A stretch of 64,000 bases of DNA, taken from the NCBI RefSeq assembly GCF_900156405.1, contig NZ_FTNN01000001.1, positions 148,347 through 212,346 on the forward strand, given 5' to 3'. Made by a program: the position numbers and the translations under genes. The notes under the pieces are model-generated. The model searched no databases and was not told the origin of the DNA. It saw only the letters and a list, made by a program, of their open reading frames with translations. The DNA comes from Shewanella morhuae (GTDB lineage: Bacteria; Pseudomonadota; Gammaproteobacteria; Enterobacterales; Shewanellaceae). Positions within the stretch are counted from its first letter, which is position 1, and every line of letters begins with the position of its first letter. Of this stretch, positions 59,861 to 64,000 are shown piece by piece.

Positions 59861-60489
59861 ATGATAAATTTGAAATTTTTAGGCGGATCTAACGAATTTT
59901 TTACTGCCCATTTAGATGCATTTAAATTCAACTCAAAAATGAGAAGGGGAAGGTTACTCGCTTAGCCTTGCTATGTAAACGATTCGCTAGTTAGTTTGGT
60001 ATTAAGCAGCAAAACAGCATAGTTATTTTGCTTGAGTGATTGATGATATTTCTACCGCGCGATTAATATTTTAGGTATTTAACTTTTATAAACAGTTAGT
60101 TATCACAATTTGTTAAGAGTTGGTTTTGGTAGTGTTTTATTTTGTGAGTAAGTTTGCTCGCGGACCTTTTTTGAATGAAAAACCCCAAAAATGCGAGGCG
60201 CAAGCGGTATTGGTTCAGTTACCGTTCGATTAACGCCCGTTAAGCCCATGTCGAGTTGACTAAAGCTTACATTAGTAATTGTTAATGGGTATCGTCGTGG
60301 CATTAAATATATAGGTGTGCAGAAATACATGTTTATGCGTAAAATTTTTGAGTTTTAGTTTCTATCACAGTGTTTTAGCAAGTTATGTTGCCATTTAATA
60401 AAACCAAGTCAACTGACTAAAAAGTCGTTAATAACGATAAAAATAAAGTTTTACTCATAAACAGGACGTCGGCCGCTTTAAATGTTCTT

Positions 60490-60503
60490 ATTTACATGTA
60501 AAT
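60490..60503. promoter_or_regulatory. Palindrome before the DUF998-like gene
   Basis: ATTTACATGTAAAT, a perfect 14-bp palindrome 30 bp before the start codon. It is a candidate operator for a dimeric regulator. Confidence 0.35.
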
Positions 60504-60533
60504 TAGTCACATGGTTATCTCACTTCTGTATTC

Positions 60534-61235
60534 ATGATTGTTAACGTAGAGCAGATTACGACAAAAGGCGCCTCAACATTAGCCGTTAAATTTGGTTTTT
60601 TGGGGATTTACGGGCTATTAGTCGGAATTATTATTGCAGTGTTGGGCTTTGATGGTCCTGGAGTGCGAGGCTTCAATTTTTTAAATCATACCTTAAGCGA
60701 ATTAGGCACCTATGGTGATTCCTCGTTGGCTGTTGTCCTTAACGGTGGATTATTTTTTGGTAGTTTAAGTGTGGTTTTATACTGCTTATCTTCGTTAGCG
60801 CATTTGCGCTCTCCATGGGAATCTTGTTTCTTTATTTGTTTGGCATTAACGTTTTTAGCACTAGCAAGCATGGGATTATTTCCGCTAAACGTGTATCACT
60901 TACATGTTTTTGGCTTGAAATGTTTTTTTTACTTAGGGAGTTTAAGTGCGATTTTGCACTTATGTTTAATTGGTTTTGGTCAATCTCAATTTAGCCGTTG
61001 GACAGGATTACTGGCGTTAATTGTTTTGTGCAGTATGATGACATTTTTATACGCACCGCAATTACAGTTAGGCTTAACCGAGGGTGATAGACCATTTTAT
61101 CAAGAGATGGTGATGCAGTTACCTCGTCCACGATTGTGGTGGCCAGCCCTACTAGAATGGATAGGGCTGGGGAGTTTATTAACTTGGACAAGCGTATTGT
61201 TGTTCAGTCAGTTAAGGACCAAGCTTAGATCGTAA
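60534..61235 (+). CDS. DUF998-like integral membrane protein
   Basis: 233 residues with six or seven membrane helices (about 18-38, 62-85, 95-115, 120-140, 150-168, 200-222). The motif FNHTLSELGTYGDS-like stretch (LNHTLSELGTYG) after helix 1 is typical of DUF998. The family has no settled function. It stands alone, with a palindrome upstream and no clear ribosome binding site. Confidence 0.75.
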   Translation: MIVNVEQITTKGASTLAVKFGFLGIYGLLVGIIIAVLGFDGPGVRGFNFLNHTLSELGTYGDSSLAVVLNGGLFFGSLSVVLYCLSSLAHLRSPWESCFFICLALTFLALASMGLFPLNVYHLHVFGLKCFFYLGSLSAILHLCLIGFGQSQFSRWTGLLALIVLCSMMTFLYAPQLQLGLTEGDRPFYQEMVMQLPRPRLWWPALLEWIGLGSLLTWTSVLLFSQLRTKLRS

Positions 61236-61360
61236 CCCTGCCTCTCTTTTCTATTTATACTCTATACGATCAGCAACTTTGTGCTAATAGCCTGTTTAGC
61301 GTATCCATTACTTCAATATTGTCCTTTGATAGCGGCATGATTTTTTACTGGATACATGGT

Positions 61361-62242
61361 TTATTCACTGAGTTGCATCGTTAATCCCGCCTCTCCAAAC
61401 CAATAGCCATTACATTGTTCTGCACTTAACGGCACTGTATTAGACTGAAGCGCTGATGGCGTGTTAATGCTATCGACTAAGGCGCTGGCGTTGGCAATAC
61501 ACTCCATGCTACTGGGCGATACTCGAAATACATCAACTCCCATTTGTTCCATGTCGGCGAGTTCACTGCGTAAATCTAAGCAGGCCGCCGATTGAGTTTG
61601 AATGCCATTTAAGCGTAATAGTGGCTGCTGTTCTTGGGTTTGCGCGAGTAGCCCTTTACTGTATTGACGGCAAATAGTCTCGCAACTGTCTTTGGTGAGT
61701 TGTTTATGACGCGCAGTAAAACAGCGCGCTGAATGGGCTAAGGGCAGATAGCCGTGTCCGAGGACTTCAACTTCAAACGCAGGTTTATCTTGGATCACTT
61801 GGCCAAGCCATGCCTTGGATAATTCAATCGGCATCACAAATCGTTGCATACCAAAACGCGCTAAAATATCTAAACTGGCGCGATTATAATTGTTGATACT
61901 TGCACCACACACAAAAGGTAGCTTATGTTCTTTGGCCAGATAAACCGCCGCCATGTCGTTGGCTTCAATAATAAACTCGCCATTATCGACTTGGCGTTTA
62001 AGCTCGGTATATTCCGATGGTGCTTCAATGAGTGCCAGCGTTGAAATAACCACATCTTTACCCGCTTGTTTAAGCATCTGCGCGAGCTCAAGATAATCGC
62101 CCCATTTGAGTTCACGTCTACGGCTACAAACCGCTTCACCCAGATAAACTAACGGAATGTTACTGGCTGCAACTTGCTGATAAAAATCTGATACCTGTTG
62201 CTTTTGCCAGCAATATAACAATGGGCCTAGGGAAATATTCAT
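61361..62242 (-). CDS. ubiV: Ubiquinone biosynthesis protein UbiV
   Basis: 293 residues, U32 peptidase-like family. With UbiU it forms the complex for oxygen-independent hydroxylations in ubiquinone synthesis. The four Fe-S cysteines are C39, C174, C187 and C191; the x12, x3 spacing equals that of E. coli UbiV. It starts 24 bp after the ubiU stop, so the two form an operon. Confidence 0.94.
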   Translation of the reverse strand: MNISLGPLLYCWQKQQVSDFYQQVAASNIPLVYLGEAVCSRRRELKWGDYLELAQMLKQAGKDVVISTLALIEAPSEYTELKRQVDNGEFIIEANDMAAVYLAKEHKLPFVCGASINNYNRASLDILARFGMQRFVMPIELSKAWLGQVIQDKPAFEVEVLGHGYLPLAHSARCFTARHKQLTKDSCETICRQYSKGLLAQTQEQQPLLRLNGIQTQSAACLDLRSELADMEQMGVDVFRVSPSSMECIANASALVDSINTPSALQSNTVPLSAEQCNGYWFGEAGLTMQLSE

Positions 62243-62266
62243 AGGTGTCCTTTTTTGTCTTAGGTG

Positions 62267-63268
62267 TTATTGCCAGTTGCGTTCGTACGCACCGAGTGTG
62301 GTGATTTGGCCTTCAGAGACCTTAGCGAGGGCTTGTTCCCAGTGCGATTGAGTTTGAAATTTATCGGGATGCTGCAAATAGGTATCTATTGCTTGGCGCC
62401 ACACTTTAGTGACTTGCTCAACATAGGCTGGGCTGCGTTGGCGACCTTCAATTTTAAGCGACACAATGCCAGCTTTGGCGAGCTCAGGGATTAAGCTGAG
62501 TGTATTTAAGCTGGTGGGTGATTCAAGTAAATAGCTGGGAGAATCTTGCTCATCGGTCAAGTATCGTCCTTTGCAAACAACGGGATAGCCCATTTGCTCA
62601 TCAAGGGTTGATTTGTCAATTAACACATCATTGAGGCGGGTTAATCTGTCTTGACCTTCCTCTTGCCAGCGTACATGTTTAGCCGGTGAGCATGAGCCGC
62701 CCGTATTGGGGGATTGCCCTGTTACATAGGAAGAAAGATGACAGCGACCCTCGGCCATAATGCACAGACTACCAAAGGCAAATACCTCAAGATCAACAGG
62801 GCTCACCTTAGCAAGATCGCGCACCTGCTTCATCGATAACACCCGTGGTAATACAACGCGGGCAATATTGAACGCTTCTTTATAAAAATTCAGCGCGCCA
62901 AGATTGGTGGCACTGGCCTGCACTGAAAGATGTAGCGGCAGTTGCGGATAATGTGTATGGGCATAATCGAGTAAGGAGATATCGGCGATAATTAGGGCAT
63001 CCATACCGAGTTTTGCTGCTAAATCAATGGCCTGGTACCAGCGGTGTTCTTCTGTCGGCTTAGGAAAAGTATTGAGGGTTAAAAATATTTTCTTACCACG
63101 GGCCTGAGTAAACTCAGCGGCCTCTTGTAATTTGTCAGGGGTGAAGTTTAATCCCGCAAATGAACGCGCATTAGTATCGTCTTTTAATCCTAAATACACC
63201 GCGTCGGCTCCGGCTTGTATAGCCGATTTTAGCGAGGCGAGATTTCCTGCTGGACACAACAGTTCCAT
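62267..63268 (-). CDS. ubiU: Ubiquinone biosynthesis protein UbiU
   Basis: 333 residues, U32 family, start MELLCPAGNLASLKSAIQAGADAVYLG. Cysteines C169, C176, C193 and C232 fall at the same numbers as the Fe-S ligands of E. coli UbiU. It is the partner of UbiV and is divergent from ubiT. Confidence 0.95.
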   Translation of the reverse strand: MELLCPAGNLASLKSAIQAGADAVYLGLKDDTNARSFAGLNFTPDKLQEAAEFTQARGKKIFLTLNTFPKPTEEHRWYQAIDLAAKLGMDALIIADISLLDYAHTHYPQLPLHLSVQASATNLGALNFYKEAFNIARVVLPRVLSMKQVRDLAKVSPVDLEVFAFGSLCIMAEGRCHLSSYVTGQSPNTGGSCSPAKHVRWQEEGQDRLTRLNDVLIDKSTLDEQMGYPVVCKGRYLTDEQDSPSYLLESPTSLNTLSLIPELAKAGIVSLKIEGRQRSPAYVEQVTKVWRQAIDTYLQHPDKFQTQSHWEQALAKVSEGQITTLGAYERNWQ

Positions 63269-63327
63269 AATGATGCTCCCGATAAAAAGATAGTCGCAGA
63301 GTTTAGGGAAGATTGAATGACGGTGAA

Positions 63328-63341
63328 TTGATTTAAAACAG
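63328..63341 (+). promoter_or_regulatory. Possible FNR/EtrA site between ubiU and ubiT
   Basis: TTGAT-TTAA-AACAG matches the FNR consensus TTGAT-N4-ATCAA at 8 of 10 positions (left arm perfect, right arm 3 of 5). Anaerobic control of both genes would fit, as E. coli ubiUV is FNR-regulated. Confidence 0.4.
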
Positions 63342-63405
63342 GTTTAAGATCATAAAATCTCGTTAAACTGCGATATATGTATTTATTTTTACTAGGTAAG
63401 CGCAC

Positions 63406-63939
63406 ATGTCTGCTGTTTTTTCTGCAAATTTAGCCAAGCAACTTCTTGAATTTACACCTAAGGTTATAGGCTTTCCTCTTGCTAAGGTACCTTTTAGCCT
63501 TAAGGCAAAAGTCATTAGCCAATTACTTAGAGTATTATTAGCGCCGCAAACTCATCTCGATGAGCTCAATTTTTTGGAAGATAAGTGGGTGGCCATTTGC
63601 GTTGAAGACTTACAACTGGCATTTGAGGTCAGTTTTGATGGCCAGTGGCAAGTCAGACCGTTAACTGATGCGCAGGTCACTTTTAGTGCTAATTCGGCAG
63701 AGTTGATTTTAGTGGCAGCAGCGAAGGAAGATCCCGATAGTTTATTTTTTCAACGTAAAATGAGTATTCAAGGTGATACAGAATTAGGGCTCGAAGTCAA
63801 AAACCTATTATTAAGTATAGAGTTTGCCACTATGCCAGCGCCTATTCGCCTTAGTGTGGCAAAATTAGCCGCAGCCATTGAGCGGTTACAAATCGAAGCT
63901 AAACCAACGAGCATTCTGGCTAAATCAGCGAGTTTTTAA
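63406..63939 (+). CDS. ubiT: Ubiquinone biosynthesis accessory factor UbiT
   Basis: 177 residues, SCP2 lipid-binding domain (about 40-145, WVAICVEDLQLAFEVSFDGQWQV; FFQRKMSIQGDTELGLEVKNLL). It binds ubiquinone intermediates and is needed for the oxygen-independent pathway together with UbiU and UbiV, encoded divergently. The ATG at 63406 follows AGGTAAGCGC. Confidence 0.93.
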   Translation: MSAVFSANLAKQLLEFTPKVIGFPLAKVPFSLKAKVISQLLRVLLAPQTHLDELNFLEDKWVAICVEDLQLAFEVSFDGQWQVRPLTDAQVTFSANSAELILVAAAKEDPDSLFFQRKMSIQGDTELGLEVKNLLLSIEFATMPAPIRLSVAKLAAAIERLQIEAKPTSILAKSASF

Positions 63940-63974
63940 TGTAAGTTATTGGTATTCACCATTGCGCTCAGCCA

Positions 63975-64000
63975 CAGCCTTATCACTGATAGGGCTGTTT
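63975..64000 (+). terminator. Terminator of ubiT (window edge)
   Basis: CAGCCTTATC / GATAGGGCTG, 10 bp with one G-U pair and an ACT loop, followed by TTT at the window end; the T run may continue. Confidence 0.7.

Larger units (their letters stand above)
59832..60533. other. Long AT-rich divergent intergenic region
   Basis: About 700 bp between two divergent membrane-protein genes. It holds two palindromes (59848-59860 and 60490-60503). A 75-codon minus-strand frame at 60103-60330 has no ribosome binding site or family likeness and is not called. A small RNA cannot be excluded, but no terminator-like hairpin stands out. Confidence 0.5.

Noticed and set aside
60103..60330. 75-codon minus-strand frame in the long intergenic region
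   Set aside because: Low-complexity composition, no ribosome binding site, no resemblance to any family I know.

Overview
The window looks like a chromosomal segment of a Shewanella species (Gammaproteobacteria, Alteromonadales). The evidence is a complete torECAD operon with torR, torT and torS, an E. coli-like ftsH-folP-glmM-secG-tRNA-rimP-nusA-infB-rbfA-truB-rpsO-pnp-nlpI backbone, a deoCABD salvage operon and ubiTUV. I assigned the genus from protein resemblance and gene order, not from a search. No prophage, insertion sequence, rRNA or CRISPR array was seen.

Layout. Positions 1-463 carry a tRNA cluster (Gln-Met-Leu-Gln) ending in a terminator. From 784 to 3940 lie a minus-strand unknown protein and a PepSY-TM/DUF2271/DUF4198 trio behind a candidate Fur box. 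From 4259 to 8665 lie greA, an unknown exported protein and a secD-secF pair without yajC. From 8769 to 22515 runs the core information-processing block: yhbY, rlmE-ftsH (with a sigma32-like promoter), folP, glmM, tpiA, secG, tRNA-Leu(GAG), initiator tRNA, then rimP-nusA-infB-rbfA-truB and rpsO. An opposite-strand GGDEF-EAL gene separates rpsO from pnp. Next come nlpI, prfC, a small DUF5363-like gene and a TatD-family gene whose 3' end appears shifted at an A8 tract.

Positions 31046-38267 form a nucleoside uptake and catabolism region: outer-membrane Tsx-like channel, inner-membrane NupC, then deoC, deoA, deoB and deoD, which turn nucleosides into bases and glyceraldehyde-3-phosphate plus acetaldehyde. 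Then follow the SMP-family gene divergent from serB, an alpha/beta hydrolase, and radA flanked by two PilZ (c-di-GMP receptor) genes.

Positions 46048-55767 hold the trimethylamine N-oxide (TMAO) respiration system. TorT and TorS sense TMAO, TorR activates, TorC (pentaheme) passes quinol electrons to periplasmic TorA, TorD is the TorA chaperone and TorE is a small membrane protein. Four tor-box-like direct repeats in helical phase precede torE. The last stretch holds a purine permease with a structured leader, a CBS-pair protein, a YjiH-type membrane protein, a DUF998-like membrane protein and ubiV-ubiU divergent from ubiT (oxygen-independent ubiquinone synthesis), which fits the anaerobic respiration theme.

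Most of the window is well-known core genome. The most unusual items are the TatD A8/hairpin frameshift, the tor-box array, the double terminator ahead of rimP, the competing hairpins ahead of the purine permease, the Fur-box trio, and two small palindromes near membrane-protein genes of unknown regulation.
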